Positions 16,583 to 26,036 of a DNA stretch of 64,000 nt are shown in pieces. Both the position numbers and the translations under genes were made by a program. Origin of the DNA: Phreatobacter oligotrophus (GTDB lineage: Bacteria > Pseudomonadota > Alphaproteobacteria > Rhizobiales > Phreatobacteraceae); NCBI RefSeq assembly GCF_003046185.1, contig NZ_PZZL01000003.1:62001-126000 (forward strand). Direction: 5' to 3'. Position 1 is the stretch's first letter. Each line of letters begins with the position of its first letter. The notes beneath the pieces are model-generated. The model saw only the letters and a list, made by a program, of their open reading frames with translations. It made no database searches and was not told the origin of the DNA.

Positions 16583-17239
16583 CTAAGCGCCGGCGAGCGC
16601 CCAGACCGCGGTCTTCTTGATCTCGAGATCCTCGAGCTCGCGCGTCACCGGCACCATGTACTCGGCGCGCTTCTCGAGATGGTCCCGCGGCAGGTAGGTG
16701 CGGCCGGGATCGCCGATGAGCACCGTGCGGCCGGCTTTCGCCAGCGGCTGGAGCCAGGCCATCATCGTTGCGGTCATCGACCGCTCGTAGCAGACGTCAC
16801 CGGCGAGGATGACGTCGAAGCCCTCATCGCGCCCGATCGCATCGCCGGTCATGGCGGTGATAGCGACGCCGTTCGCCGCGGCATTGAGCCCGACCGCCAC
16901 CTCGCAGAAGGCGTCGATGTCGATGGCGGTGACCGCGGCCGCGCCCGCCTTCGCCGCGGCGATGGCGACGAGGCCGGACCCGGTGGCGACATCCAGCACG
17001 CGCCGGCCCGCCACCGTCTCGGGATGGTCGAGCACATAGCGGGCGAGCGCCTGACCGCCGGCCCAGGCGAAGGCCCAGAAGGGTGGCGGCAGCCCGATCT
17101 CGCCGAGCTCGTCCTCGGTCTTCTGCCACAGCGCCGTCGCCTCGTCGGCGAGGTGCAGCACGATCTCCGGCGCATGGGGCACGGCCATGAGCCGGGTATG
17201 CGTGCGGATGAAGGCGGCGCGGTCGAGGATGACGGTCAT
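16583..17239 (-). CDS. Class I methyltransferase, ETF-beta lysine methyltransferase-like
   Basis: A 218-residue SAM-dependent methyltransferase (Methyltransf_16 type). The SAM site is DVATGSGLVAIAAAKAG, with DIDAF as the acidic loop. Family-specific segments are PPFWAFAWAGGQALARYVLD, LAGDVCYERSM and VLIGDPGRTYLP, ending in TRELEDLEIKKTAVWAL. These match bacterial homologues of METTL20, the enzyme that methylates lysines of the electron-transfer flavoprotein beta subunit. The substrate assignment is by family only; no ETF gene is in the window. Confidence 0.8.
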   Translation of the reverse strand: MTVILDRAAFIRTHTRLMAVPHAPEIVLHLADEATALWQKTEDELGEIGLPPPFWAFAWAGGQALARYVLDHPETVAGRRVLDVATGSGLVAIAAAKAGAAAVTAIDIDAFCEVAVGLNAAANGVAITAMTGDAIGRDEGFDVILAGDVCYERSMTATMMAWLQPLAKAGRTVLIGDPGRTYLPRDHLEKRAEYMVPVTRELEDLEIKKTAVWALAGA

Positions 17240-17258
17240 CGCGGCGGGCTCAATGAAA

Positions 17259-17281
17259 AAGCCGGGCGCGAAGCCCGGCTT
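17259..17281 (-). terminator. Rho-independent terminator of secB
   Basis: On the minus strand AAGCCGGGC and GCCCGGCTT form a 9-bp stem with a 5-nt loop, followed by TTTTTCATTG. It lies 24 nt after the secB stop codon and has the classic GC stem with T-run. Confidence 0.85.
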
Positions 17282-17305
17282 GTTCGAAGGACAGGACTGA
17301 CCCGC

Positions 17306-17788
17306 TCACTGGGTGAGGGGCTGGGCGCCCGGCATGCCGCCCTGCTCGGCGAGACGCTGGCGGTAGAGCGCCGCGAAATCCACCGGGTCGAGATAGAGCG
17401 GCGGGAAGCCGCCGTCGCGCGTGGCGTTGGCGATGATCTGGCGGGCGAAGGGGAACAGCAGGCGCGGGCACTCGATGAGGACGATCGGGTGGATCGCCTC
17501 TTCCGGCACGTTGGCGATGCGGAAGATGCCGCCGAAGATGAGCTCGAACTTGAAGAGCGTCAGCTCCTTGGTCTTGGCGTCGCCCTCGATGGTGAGCTCC
17601 ACCTGGAACTCCTGCTCGCTCATCGGATTGGCGTTGACGTTGATCTGGATGTTGATCGCCGGCTGCTCGCTCTGCGGCATCAGGGAGCGCGGGGCGTTGC
17701 GGTTCTCGAACGACAGGTCGCGGACATACTGCGCCAGCACGTTGAGCTGCGGGGCCGCCTCGAGGGCGGGTTCACCGTTGGTGGTCAT
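17306..17788 (-). CDS. secB: Protein-export chaperone SecB
   Basis: A 160-residue tetrameric export chaperone that keeps preproteins unfolded and hands them to SecA. The family's core is clear: [20 protein letters not shown], the strand [44 protein letters not shown] and [16 protein letters not shown]. It is oriented away from fxsA's start, 99 nt downstream of it, and has its own terminator. Confidence 0.97.
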   Translation of the reverse strand: MTTNGEPALEAAPQLNVLAQYVRDLSFENRNAPRSLMPQSEQPAINIQINVNANPMSEQEFQVELTIEGDAKTKELTLFKFELIFGGIFRIANVPEEAIHPIVLIECPRLLFPFARQIIANATRDGGFPPLYLDPVDFAALYRQRLAEQGGMPGAQPLTQ

Positions 17789-17887
17789 GGAGTTCTCCGC
17801 TGGCGCCGCTGGTCGTGCGGCATCGGGTTTGCGTCGGTGCGTGGCGGGCTCGCTACCACGCGCGGGCCCCGGCGGGCAAGGCGGAGC

Positions 17888-18349
17888 TTAGCCGGGCCCG
17901 GGCGGATTGAGGCGCGGATCGGTGGGCGGTGGGCGACGTTCCTCGCGCCAGTCGGCCGGTTCGAGATCGACGACGCCGGGCGGCGTCGGTCGCTGGGCCG
18001 GCGTCAGCGCACGGCCCGACAGGAGCCCGCCGATCGCCGGGATGAGCAGCACCAGCGCGATGATGTCGGTGACGAAGCCGGGAATGGCGAGGAGCAGCCC
18101 GGCAAAGGCCGTCAGCATCCCCGAGCGCGCCGCATCGCCAGAGACGAGCACGATGCCGCCGGAGCGCATGACCTGCGAGAACAGCAGCTTCGCCCCGCCC
18201 TTCAGCAGCATGATGCCGAGAAAGGAGGTGAGCAGGACGCCGAAGAAGGCGCCGAAGAAGCCGATCTGGCCCGCCACCCAGAAGAAGGTGGCAAACTCCA
18301 GGAAAGGCAGCGCGATGAGGCCGAGAACGAGCCAGCGCAGTTGAACCAT
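17888..18349 (-). CDS. fxsA: FxsA family membrane protein
   Basis: A 153-residue inner-membrane protein of the FxsA family, with about three to four hydrophobic segments. It shows the family pattern (ALPFLEFATFFWVAGQIG; LGIMLLKGGAKLLF; LLAIPGFVTDIIALVLLIP). E. coli FxsA limits F-plasmid exclusion of phage T7 when overexpressed; its native role is unclear. The start at 18349 follows GGAGGT. Proximity to secB is common in alphaproteobacteria. Confidence 0.9.
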   Translation of the reverse strand: MVQLRWLVLGLIALPFLEFATFFWVAGQIGFFGAFFGVLLTSFLGIMLLKGGAKLLFSQVMRSGGIVLVSGDAARSGMLTAFAGLLLAIPGFVTDIIALVLLIPAIGGLLSGRALTPAQRPTPPGVVDLEPADWREERRPPPTDPRLNPPGPG

Positions 18350-18423
18350 CGGAGACCTCCGCGCCTGTGAGGTGGGAGCGGCGCGTTCCGGCCGCAAGAC
18401 GACAACCCGTCGCGCCCCCTTTT

Positions 18424-19401
18424 TCAGGCGGCCTGCGGCGTCCGGCCCGCCATGACCTCGGCCATGATGGCGAGGTCGACATTCTGGCCCGACAGGATGA
18501 CGCCGGCCTTGCGGCCCTTCAAGGCCTGAGCCTCGCGTCCGAGCGCCGCGAGGGCGGCCGCTCCCGCCCCCTCCGCCGCGTTGTGGGTGTCGGTCCAGTA
18601 GATCCGCATGGCGCTAGCGATCGCATCCTCGTCCACGGTGACGCATCGCGCCGCGCCCGCGGCGATCATGGCGAGCGCCTCGGCATTGGGGATGCGCACC
18701 GCCATCCCGTCGGCGAAGCTGGCGGCGGTGTTGGTCTCGACGACATGGCCGGCCGCGAGGGAGCGCGCATAGGCCGGCGCGTTCTCGGCCACCACCGCCA
18801 CGACCTCCGTCTTCAGGCCGAGGAGATCGCGCGCGGTGATGACGCCGCAGATGCCGGAGCCGAGGCCGATCGGCACATAGACGACGTCGAGATCGGGATG
18901 GTCGGTGAAGAGCTCCAGCGCATAGGTCGCAACCCCCAGCACGAGGTCCCGCTGGAACGAGGCGGCGAACTCGTAGCCCCGCTCCCTGGCCAGCGCCACG
19001 GCATGGTCGCGGGCCTCGTCGAAGTCCCGCCCGTGCTCGACCAACGTCGCGCCAAAGGCCCGCATGGCGGCGTTCTTCTCGACCGAATTGCCATGGGGCA
19101 CGACGATGACCGCCTCGAGCCCCGCCTTGCGGGCGGCGAAGGCAAGGCTCTGACCGTGATTGCCGCGGGTCGCCGAGACGATGCCGCGCACCTCCGGCCG
19201 TTCCCGCACCAGCCTGTCCATGTAGACGAGGCCGCCGCGCACCTTGAAGGCGCCGGTGGGCGTGTGGTTCTCGTGCTTGACCACCACGTCGAGACCGAAG
19301 CGCTCGGCGAGCAGCGGCCAGGCGAAGGCCGGGGTCGGCGGCATGGCGCGCCGCACCAGCTGCTCCGCGGCCCTGAGGTCGTCGAGGCTGATCGGGTCCA
19401 T
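18424..19401 (-). CDS. Threonine/serine dehydratase (catabolic-type fold II)
   Basis: A 325-residue PLP enzyme that deaminates threonine or serine to an oxo acid. The PLP lysine is K53 in TGAFKVRGG, the phosphate-contacting loop is SATRGNHGQS, and a glycine loop reads VPIGLGSGICG. There is no C-terminal ACT domain, so it resembles catabolic enzymes rather than feedback-inhibited IlvA. The start lies 3 nt after the stop of the HMG-CoA lyase gene, indicating co-transcription, perhaps for amino acid breakdown. Exact substrate uncertain. Confidence 0.88.
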   Translation of the reverse strand: MDPISLDDLRAAEQLVRRAMPPTPAFAWPLLAERFGLDVVVKHENHTPTGAFKVRGGLVYMDRLVRERPEVRGIVSATRGNHGQSLAFAARKAGLEAVIVVPHGNSVEKNAAMRAFGATLVEHGRDFDEARDHAVALARERGYEFAASFQRDLVLGVATYALELFTDHPDLDVVYVPIGLGSGICGVITARDLLGLKTEVVAVVAENAPAYARSLAAGHVVETNTAASFADGMAVRIPNAEALAMIAAGAARCVTVDEDAIASAMRIYWTDTHNAAEGAGAAALAALGREAQALKGRKAGVILSGQNVDLAIMAEVMAGRTPQAA

Positions 19402-19404
19402 GGG

Positions 19405-20319
19405 TCAGGCCGCCCTGGCCGGGAACAGGCCGGCGCGGAGCAGCGCCGAGGGAACGGGCTTGCCGAGGACGCCGGAGAGCCAGCGCGCGGTGTCGATCAC
19501 CGTGGCGATATCGAGCCCCGTGGCGATGCCCATCCGGTCGAAGGTGTAGAGCAGGTCCTCGGTTGCGACATTGCCGGTGGCGGCGGGCGCGAAGGGGCAG
19601 CCGCCGACGCCGCCGGTGGAGGCGTCGAGGAAATCGACGCCGGCCATGACCGCGGCGATGGCATTGGCGACGCCGGTGTTGCGGGTGTCGTGGAAATGGC
19701 AGCGCCACTTCACCGTCCGCGACAGGGCCTGCGCGCGGGCCAGCATCTCGGTGACCTGCGGCGGCACCGCACAGCCGATCGTGTCCGCAAAGCCGATGTC
19801 GAAGGGATCGCTGGCGAGCAGCGTCTCGACGATGGCCATGACCCGCTCCACCGGCACCTCGCCGTCGAAGGGGCAGCCGAAGGCGGTGGCGATGGAGACG
19901 GACATGGGCAGGCCCGCCGCCCGGGCGATGGCCGCGACCTCCTTCGTCCCCGCGACGAGGTCGGCGACGGAGGCATTCTGGTTGCGGTTGGCGAAGGTCT
20001 CCGAGGCCACGACGACGTAGTTGATCTGGGTGCAGCGCGCCGCGACCGCCCGCTCGGCGCCGCGGGCATTGAGCGCGAGACCGATGAGGTTGAGGCCGGG
20101 ATGGCGGCCGACCAGGCCTTCCATCACCGCTTCCGCGTCGGCCATCTGCGGCACCCGCTTCGGATTGGCGAAGGACACGGCCTCGACATGGCGGAAGCCG
20201 GCGGCGACCGAGCGCTCCACCAGCGCGATCTTGTCGGCGGCGGAGACCATCACCTTCTCGTTCTGCAGGCCGTCGCGCGGAGCGACCTCGATGATCTCGA
20301 CGGAACGGTTCTGGCTCAT
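19405..20319 (-). CDS. Hydroxymethylglutaryl-CoA lyase
   Basis: A 304-residue TIM-barrel lyase that cleaves HMG-CoA to acetyl-CoA and acetoacetate, the last step of leucine breakdown. Typical motifs are EVAPRDGLQNEK at the start, the metal ligands in CHFHDTRNTG, and the catalytic-cysteine loop GGVGGCPFAPAATGNVATED. The start at 20319 is set by GGAGG six bases upstream. It is co-directional with, and 3 nt from, the dehydratase. Confidence 0.92.
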   Translation of the reverse strand: MSQNRSVEIIEVAPRDGLQNEKVMVSAADKIALVERSVAAGFRHVEAVSFANPKRVPQMADAEAVMEGLVGRHPGLNLIGLALNARGAERAVAARCTQINYVVVASETFANRNQNASVADLVAGTKEVAAIARAAGLPMSVSIATAFGCPFDGEVPVERVMAIVETLLASDPFDIGFADTIGCAVPPQVTEMLARAQALSRTVKWRCHFHDTRNTGVANAIAAVMAGVDFLDASTGGVGGCPFAPAATGNVATEDLLYTFDRMGIATGLDIATVIDTARWLSGVLGKPVPSALLRAGLFPARAA

Positions 20320-20458
20320 GGGCATCCTCCGGCGCCTTTGTCCGCGCTCGGGGTCATGATGGCAAGACCGCCCTCCCGCCGATTGGCGGCGCGACGGGTC
20401 CATGGCATGACGGTGCGCCGCCCGACAGAGGCGGGATTGGTTGAGGGAGAGACAGGCC

Positions 20459-21439
20459 ATGGCACAGGCGCGCGCGGTTCGGCTGCACGGTTTCGGCGAG
20501 CCGGAGGTCATGGGCATCGAGACGCTGGAGCTCGCAGCGCCCGGCGCCGGCGAGGTGCAGATCCGCCAGACCGCCATCGGCTTCAACTTCATCGACGTCT
20601 ACCAGCGCCGCGGCATCTATCCGCTGCCCACCCCGACCGGCCTTGGCCACGAGGCGGCCGGCGTCGTCGAGGCGGTCGGGCCCGGCGTCACCACCCTGAA
20701 GCCGGGTGACCGGGTCGCCTATATCAATGCGGGCATCGGTGCCTATGCCGACCGCCGCGTCGTGCCGGCCGAGCGGCTGGTGAAGCTTCCCGACAGCGTG
20801 TCGGACGAGGTGGCGGCGAGCCTCATCTTCAAGGGCCTGACCGCGCAGTACCTCCTGCGCAAGACGCATCGCGTCGGGCCGGGCGACCTGATCCTCGTCC
20901 ATTCCGCGGCGGGCGGCGTCGGCCAGATCCTCGTGCGCTGGGGCAAGGCGCTCGGCGCCGAGGTCATCGCCACGGCCGGCGGCCCGGAGAAATGCGCCCT
21001 GGCCAAGCGCATCGGCGCCGACCATGCCATCGACTACCGCGACCCCGCCTGGCCCGAGGCCGTCCTCGCCGCGACCGGCGGCCGCAAGGCCCGCGTCGTC
21101 TATGACGCGGTGGGCAAGGACACGTTCCTGAAGTCGCTCGACTGCATCCAGCCCTTCGGCCTGATGGTCTCCTATGGCGCGGCGTCCGGCCCGGCGCCGG
21201 AAATCAGCCCGGAGGTGCTCAACAAGAAGGGCTGCCTCTTCCTCACCCGCCCCTCGGTCTTCCCGCACAATGCCGACCCCGCCGTGTTCCGCGAGAATGC
21301 CGCGGAGCTCTTCGCGGCCATCGCGGCGGGCCTTGTGACGGTGGATATCGGCGCGCGGTTCGCCTTGTCGGATGTGGCCGCGGCGCATCGGGCGGCGGAG
21401 GCCCGCGCGACGACGGGAGCGATCCTCATCACGCCGTGA
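20459..21439 (+). CDS. NADPH:quinone oxidoreductase (zeta-crystallin type)
   Basis: A 326-residue medium-chain dehydrogenase/reductase without catalytic zinc ligands. It has [17 protein letters not shown] in the GroES-like domain and the Rossmann loop [20 protein letters not shown], with NADPH-type features like those of E. coli QorA. It would reduce quinones by one electron. The start at 20459 (MAQARAV) follows GAGAGACAGG; an in-frame ATG-like start at 20441 is less likely. It is convergent with the DUF418 gene (4-bp gap). Confidence 0.88.
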   Translation: MAQARAVRLHGFGEPEVMGIETLELAAPGAGEVQIRQTAIGFNFIDVYQRRGIYPLPTPTGLGHEAAGVVEAVGPGVTTLKPGDRVAYINAGIGAYADRRVVPAERLVKLPDSVSDEVAASLIFKGLTAQYLLRKTHRVGPGDLILVHSAAGGVGQILVRWGKALGAEVIATAGGPEKCALAKRIGADHAIDYRDPAWPEAVLAATGGRKARVVYDAVGKDTFLKSLDCIQPFGLMVSYGAASGPAPEISPEVLNKKGCLFLTRPSVFPHNADPAVFRENAAELFAAIAAGLVTVDIGARFALSDVAAAHRAAEARATTGAILITP

Positions 21440-21443
21440 GGCC

Positions 21444-22550
21444 CTACCGGTCAGCGAGGCGGGTCCAGCGGCGCAGCAGAATCTCGAGCGGGCCCTCCTT
21501 GAAAATCCTGAGCCACCCGGACGCGATCACATGCGTCATGGCGGCAATTCCCAGCGCGATGGCGAGGCATCCAGCGGCACCGACGGCCCCATAGAGCTTG
21601 AAACCGTAGCCGTTGAAGACAATGCCTGCGAGGATGCCTTCGAGGACATAGCATGTCAGCGACATGCGACCGGCGCGCGCCAGGAACTCCGGCGTTCCCC
21701 AGAACCGTGCTGCGCGCAGGATGAGGAGAAGGTAGGCGGCGGACAGGATCGGTGCCGCGACGGCGAGGAGCGAGAAGCCTGCGAGAGCCGCTAAACCCTC
21801 GCCCAACAGGCCGGACATCGACATGGCATAGATCGCATTGAGGGCAAGTCCGCCGGCAAGGAGCAGCGGCAGCGCCCGGTCGAGCCGCGCGTGAAGCGGC
21901 GAACCCCGCTCAAGAATGCCCAGCCTCGCAGCCGCGAGACCGGCTGCGAACGCGGCGAAGGCGACCGGACCGTTGAACAGGAGGACGAAGGCGAAGGCAG
22001 ACGGCCATTCAGAGGTGCGCTGGGCGATGCTGTCGACCAGGCCTCCACGATAGCCTCCGCTCGCGGGCGGCGGCGGGAGTGAGGCGAGAAGCTCCGGTAG
22101 CACGGCCCCCAGAACCGCAAGGCCCGCGATGCCGAGGACGATGCCTGCCGCCATCACGCGATACAGGACGCGGAGCGGCGCGTTGCGGAGCAAGAGCAGG
22201 CCAGTCCCCAGCAGCGCATAGAGCAGAAGGATGTCACCGGCGAAGACCAGCAGTCCGTGGGCGATGCCGAGAACCGCAAGGCCGGTCAGCCGAAGACCGA
22301 GACGCCGCATCGCGGACTGCCCGGCGCGTTCGGCCGAGGCAATCTGCACCGCAAAGCCCCAGCCAAAGACGAACGAGAACAGGATGAAGAACTTGCCCTG
22401 AAACAGCCACTCGACGAGGAACTGGGCCACGGCATCCACGCCCACCTGGCGGGCGAGGGTGGGAGGGCCGGCAAGGAAGGGAATGTTCACCACCGCAATT
22501 CCGATCAGAGCGATCGAACGGAGCAGGTCGATATCGGCGGTTCTTGCCAT
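21444..22550 (-). CDS. DUF418 (YeiB-like) membrane protein
   Basis: A 368-residue polytopic inner-membrane protein with roughly nine to ten hydrophobic segments. The N-terminus DLLRSIALIGIAVVNIPFL and FQGKFFILFSFVFGWGFAVQ mark the heparan-alpha-glucosaminide acetyltransferase-like/DUF418 family, and the last third is the DUF418 domain proper. It probably transfers acyl groups or transports a small molecule; function unproven. It is divergently paired with a TetR regulator across a 70-bp gap filled by tandem palindromes, so it is the likely repressor target. Confidence 0.85.
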   Translation of the reverse strand: MARTADIDLLRSIALIGIAVVNIPFLAGPPTLARQVGVDAVAQFLVEWLFQGKFFILFSFVFGWGFAVQIASAERAGQSAMRRLGLRLTGLAVLGIAHGLLVFAGDILLLYALLGTGLLLLRNAPLRVLYRVMAAGIVLGIAGLAVLGAVLPELLASLPPPPASGGYRGGLVDSIAQRTSEWPSAFAFVLLFNGPVAFAAFAAGLAAARLGILERGSPLHARLDRALPLLLAGGLALNAIYAMSMSGLLGEGLAALAGFSLLAVAAPILSAAYLLLILRAARFWGTPEFLARAGRMSLTCYVLEGILAGIVFNGYGFKLYGAVGAAGCLAIALGIAAMTHVIASGWLRIFKEGPLEILLRRWTRLADR

Positions 22551-22571
22551 GGTGAGGGCTCCATGCCAGAG

Positions 22572-22603
22572 TTGAGCAATCGCTCAATTGAGCAGACGCT
22601 CAA
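22572..22603. promoter_or_regulatory. Two adjacent 16-bp palindromic operators
   Basis: The sequence holds TTGAGC-AATC-GCTCAA (22572-22587) followed immediately by TTGAGC-AGAC-GCTCAA (22588-22603). Each is a perfect 6-bp inverted repeat with a 4-bp spacer, and they are 16 bp apart. They lie between divergent DUF418 and TetR genes, as expected for a TetR-family autoregulatory operator. Confidence 0.8.
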
Positions 22604-22620
22604 CAAAGTCAAGAGACCCC

Positions 22621-23196
22621 ATGCCCCGCCTGAAAGGTGCAGATCGTCGCACGTCTATTCTGGAAGCGGCGGAGAGGGTCATCCTCCAGAAGGGACTGGC
22701 AGCCGCAACCACCCGGGATGTCACGTCTGAGGCAGGTGTCGCCGCCGGGCTGATGGCCCATTACTTCAGCTGGTCGACACTGCGGGCGGCCGCGTTCGCT
22801 CGCCTCATTCTGGCGGACCTCGAACGGTCCGTTACCGACCGCGTGGCGGATGCGCCGGACGCCGTTGTTACCGATCTGGTCGACGGAGCCTTCGCCGAGG
22901 ACGCGGACGCCCTGTGGCGTCTCTGGCTCGAGGCGACGGAACTGGGGACGAGCGATCCGGCCCTGGCGGAGGCAGCGGCCGAAGCGACAGACCGGTGGCA
23001 TGCGGCGCTGTCAGGTCTGCTCGAGCGCGGCACGGCGGCAGGCTGCTGGCACTGCCCCTCCCCAGACGACGCCGCCTGGAGGATCATCGCGATCCTTTTG
23101 GGTCTCGCAGGGCTTTGCCTGATCCCGGGGGGGCCGCTGTCACGCGATGCTGCCACCCATCATCTGAGGATCGCCGTCCGCAACGAATCTGGATGA
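22621..23196 (+). CDS. TetR/AcrR family transcriptional regulator
   Basis: A 191-residue regulator. The N-terminal helix-turn-helix is typical: RRTSILEAAERVILQKGLAAATTRDVTSEAGVAAGLMAHYF. The C-terminal ligand domain resembles the BetI-like subgroup. The start at 22621 (MPRLKG) is chosen because the upstream in-frame TTG at 22588 lies inside the operator. It most likely represses itself and the divergent DUF418 gene through the tandem palindromes. Confidence 0.9.
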   Translation: MPRLKGADRRTSILEAAERVILQKGLAAATTRDVTSEAGVAAGLMAHYFSWSTLRAAAFARLILADLERSVTDRVADAPDAVVTDLVDGAFAEDADALWRLWLEATELGTSDPALAEAAAEATDRWHAALSGLLERGTAAGCWHCPSPDDAAWRIIAILLGLAGLCLIPGGPLSRDAATHHLRIAVRNESG

Positions 23197-23209
23197 GCGC
23201 CGAATGGGC

Positions 23210-25669
23210 TCACGTTCCCCGCGGCTTCGCCCGGTGCGTGGCGGCGGCAGAGGCCGGATCATCCGGCCAGGGATGGCGGGGATAGCGCCCCTTCATCTCC
23301 GATTTCACCGCCTGCCATGAGCCCTTCCAGAAGCCCGGCAGGTCGCGGGTGATCTGCACCGGCCGGTGCGCCGGCGAGAGCAGCTCGACCACCAGCGGGA
23401 TCTTGCCGCGCGCCACGGTCGGATGGACCGCGAGGCCGAAGAGCTCCTGCACGCGGATGGACAGGACCGGCTCCTCGCCCTCGTAGTCGATGGGATGGCG
23501 CTGGCCGGACGGCGCATCGAAATGGCTCGGCAGCTCCGCCTCGATCCGCCGTTTCACGTCCCAGGGGATGAGCTGGTCGAGCGCCGCCGACAGCTCCTCC
23601 GGGCCGATCTGCGACAGCGCCGTCTTGCCGAGGATCTGCGGGGCCAGCCACTCGGCCGCACTCGCGGCGAGAGCCGTGTCGGACAGGTCGGGAAAGCTCT
23701 CGTCCACCCGCCGGAGGAACGAGACGCGGTGGCGGAGCACCAGCTGCGACTTGGACCAGGGCAGGCGATGGATCCCGAGCGCCGCGATGCCCTCGGCGAG
23801 CGCCCTTGCGCTCTCCTCCGTCGGCGGCACGGCCAGCGTCTGCTCGCCAAGGCTGACCGCGCCGAGCCTGCGGGCGCGCTTCGCCCTGAGCGCCGCCGCC
23901 GCACGGTCGAAGGTCACCTCCTCGCGCGTCTCGATCCGGTCGGCGAAATCCGCCTCGATCTCGGCAAGGCTGATGGGCGCCGCCGAGAGGATCCGCGCCC
24001 GCGCCGCGACACCGCCGATCTCGGCAACGGCGAGAAAGGTCTCGCGCGTCAGCGGCGAGGCCGGGTCGACGGATCCGCCACGACCATTGGCGAGGACGAA
24101 ATCGCCATCCTTGCCGCGCGCCCGGGCGATGCGGTCGGGAAAGGCGAGGGCCAGCACCGCGCCGGCGCGCTCGGGCCCCGAGCCGATGTCCGGCGCCGCC
24201 GTCACCTCGCGTAGCCAGCCGGCCGCCATGCGCCGCGCATCTTCGGCCCGGCGGGAGCGGTCGGAGCGGAAACGGTCGAGGCGATGGCCGAGATGCACGT
24301 CCTCGCCACCCAGCCCGCGCTCGGAGACGAGCAGCGCGAGGTCGGCGGCGAGCCGCCCCTCGCCGCGGGCGGCCGCATCCACCACCATGCGGCCGAGCCG
24401 CGGGGTGAGCGGCAGGGCGCGCAGGCGCTTGCCCTCCTCGGTGATGCGACCGTCGGCATCGAGCCCGCCGAGGCTCGTAAGCAGCGCCCGCGCCTCCGCC
24501 ACGGCCGGCTTCGGCGGCGGGTCGAGGAAGGCGAGCGACGCGGGATCGGTGACGCCCCAGGCGGCGCAGTCGAGCAGCAGCGAGGACAGATCGGCGGCGA
24601 GGATCTCCGGCGTCTGGTAGGCGGGGAAGGCGCCCTCCTGCGCCTCTTCCCAGAGCCGGTAGCAGACGCCAGGCTCGGTGCGGCCGGCGCGGCCGCGGCG
24701 CTGGTCGGCGGCCGCGCGGGAGACGCGCACCGTCTCCAGCCGCGTCAGCCCGAGGTCCGGCTCGAAGCGCGGCACGCGGGCAAGGCCGGAATCGACGACG
24801 ATCCTGACGCCCTCGATGGTCAGCGACGTCTCGGCGATGGAGGTGGCCAGCACCACCTTGCGGCGGCCGGGGGCGGCCGGCTCGATGGCGCGGTCCTGTT
24901 CGGCACGGTCGAGGGCGCCGAACAGCGGCACGATATCGACCGCCGGGTCCTTGACGGTGGCCGCCAGCAGTTCGGCGGTGCGGCGGATCTCCGCGGCGCC
25001 GGGGAGGAAGACCAGCGCCGAGCCGCCCTCCTCCGCGAGAGCGCGGCGCACCGTGCGGGCGACCTCGTCCTCCAGCCGCGCTGCGGGATCGCGGCCGACA
25101 TGGCGCGTCACGACGGGAAAGGCGCGGCCCGCGCTCTCCACCACGGGCGCACCGCCGAGCAGGGCCGCGACGCGCGCGCCGTCGAGGGTCGCCGACATGA
25201 CGAGGATGCGCAGGTCGTCACGCAAGGCGCTCTGCGTGTCGAGCGCCAGCGCGAGGCCGAGATCGGCATCGAGGCTGCGCTCGTGGAACTCGTCGAAGAG
25301 GACGGCTGCGACACCCTCGAGCGTCGGATCGTCGAGGATCATGCGGGTGAAGATGCCCTCGGTGACGACCTCGACCCGCGTGCGCGCCGACACCTTCGAG
25401 CCGAACCGCACCCTCAGGCCCACCCGTCCGCCGACCTCCTCGCCGAGTGTCTTGGCCATGCGGTCGGCGACCGCGCGTGCCGCGATGCGCCGCGGCTCGA
25501 GCACAAGGATCTTGCCCGTCCCAGACCAGGATTCCTCCATCAGCACCAGCGGCACACGCGTCGATTTACCGGCGCCGGGCGGCGCAACCAGGACGGCGCG
25601 CGTCGCCCCAGCAAGGGCCTCGCGGAGGGCGGGCAATGCCGCATCGATGGGCAGGTCGGACCGGGACAC
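23210..25669 (-). CDS. hrpB: ATP-dependent RNA helicase HrpB
   Basis: An 819-residue DEAH-type helicase, about the usual HrpB length. Motif I is APPGAGKST, motif II is DEFHER (a DExH variant usual for HrpB), motif III MSATLDG, and motif VI QRRGRAGRTEPGVCYRLW. The C-terminal HrpB-specific domain is present (LPWSKSQLVLRHRV; DYEGEEPVLSIRVQELFG). The start is a GTG at 25669. Its cellular role is not well defined, though members are sometimes linked to RNA metabolism. It converges on the TetR gene. Confidence 0.93.
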   Translation of the reverse strand: MSRSDLPIDAALPALREALAGATRAVLVAPPGAGKSTRVPLVLMEESWSGTGKILVLEPRRIAARAVADRMAKTLGEEVGGRVGLRVRFGSKVSARTRVEVVTEGIFTRMILDDPTLEGVAAVLFDEFHERSLDADLGLALALDTQSALRDDLRILVMSATLDGARVAALLGGAPVVESAGRAFPVVTRHVGRDPAARLEDEVARTVRRALAEEGGSALVFLPGAAEIRRTAELLAATVKDPAVDIVPLFGALDRAEQDRAIEPAAPGRRKVVLATSIAETSLTIEGVRIVVDSGLARVPRFEPDLGLTRLETVRVSRAAADQRRGRAGRTEPGVCYRLWEEAQEGAFPAYQTPEILAADLSSLLLDCAAWGVTDPASLAFLDPPPKPAVAEARALLTSLGGLDADGRITEEGKRLRALPLTPRLGRMVVDAAARGEGRLAADLALLVSERGLGGEDVHLGHRLDRFRSDRSRRAEDARRMAAGWLREVTAAPDIGSGPERAGAVLALAFPDRIARARGKDGDFVLANGRGGSVDPASPLTRETFLAVAEIGGVAARARILSAAPISLAEIEADFADRIETREEVTFDRAAAALRAKRARRLGAVSLGEQTLAVPPTEESARALAEGIAALGIHRLPWSKSQLVLRHRVSFLRRVDESFPDLSDTALAASAAEWLAPQILGKTALSQIGPEELSAALDQLIPWDVKRRIEAELPSHFDAPSGQRHPIDYEGEEPVLSIRVQELFGLAVHPTVARGKIPLVVELLSPAHRPVQITRDLPGFWKGSWQAVKSEMKGRYPRHPWPDDPASAAATHRAKPRGT

Positions 25670-26036
25670 GCCGGGCGTTTACGGTTCCTTCACCGCATCC
25701 GCAAGCGCCGGGGCGGCAAAGGGCCCAAACGGACCGAACGGGCCTCCGGATTGCGACGTGTTCGCCAAGGTCATCGGCTGTTCCATCGCGGGACGCACGA
25801 TGTCCACCGCCGGGATGTGGACGCGTCCCGGCACGACACGTCCGGCACGGCAGCCGCCATCAGAGCGGCGCCGCCGGGCGGCGGGGCGGCCGGTCCCCAA
25901 TGCTCCTCAGGCCGCCAGGGAGCGGCGGTCCGCATCATGCGGGCCGCCGCGTCCCGTCCGGGGACCGCGCCAGAACGCCATGCCACCGAGCCGCTTGCGA
26001 ACAGACCCCCGCCTTGGCTATGGTCCGCCTCACGGT
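25670..26036. other. 367-bp gap between hrpB and tRNA-Gly, with possible tRNA promoter
   Basis: No convincing gene is seen. A minus-strand frame ending at 25679 encodes a short GPFGPFGPF-containing peptide but lacks supporting features. Near the right end TTGCGA (25995-26000), an 18-nt spacer and TATGGT (26019-26024) form a plausible promoter for the tRNA, and the hrpB promoter must also lie here. Confidence 0.4.

Noticed and set aside
14446-16620. 724-residue plus-strand ORF opposite the BT1-like transporter
   Set aside because: Low-complexity Arg/His/Asp-rich translation typical of antisense frames; the minus-strand frame has recognisable membrane and family motifs.
18367-20709. 780-residue plus-strand ORF across the dehydratase and HMG-CoA lyase genes
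   Set aside because: Spans two well-identified minus-strand genes and has no coherent domain.
25679-25900. Short minus-strand frame encoding a GPFGPFGPF-containing peptide near hrpB
   Set aside because: No ribosome-binding site, no recognised family, and repeats of this type arise by chance in GC-rich DNA.
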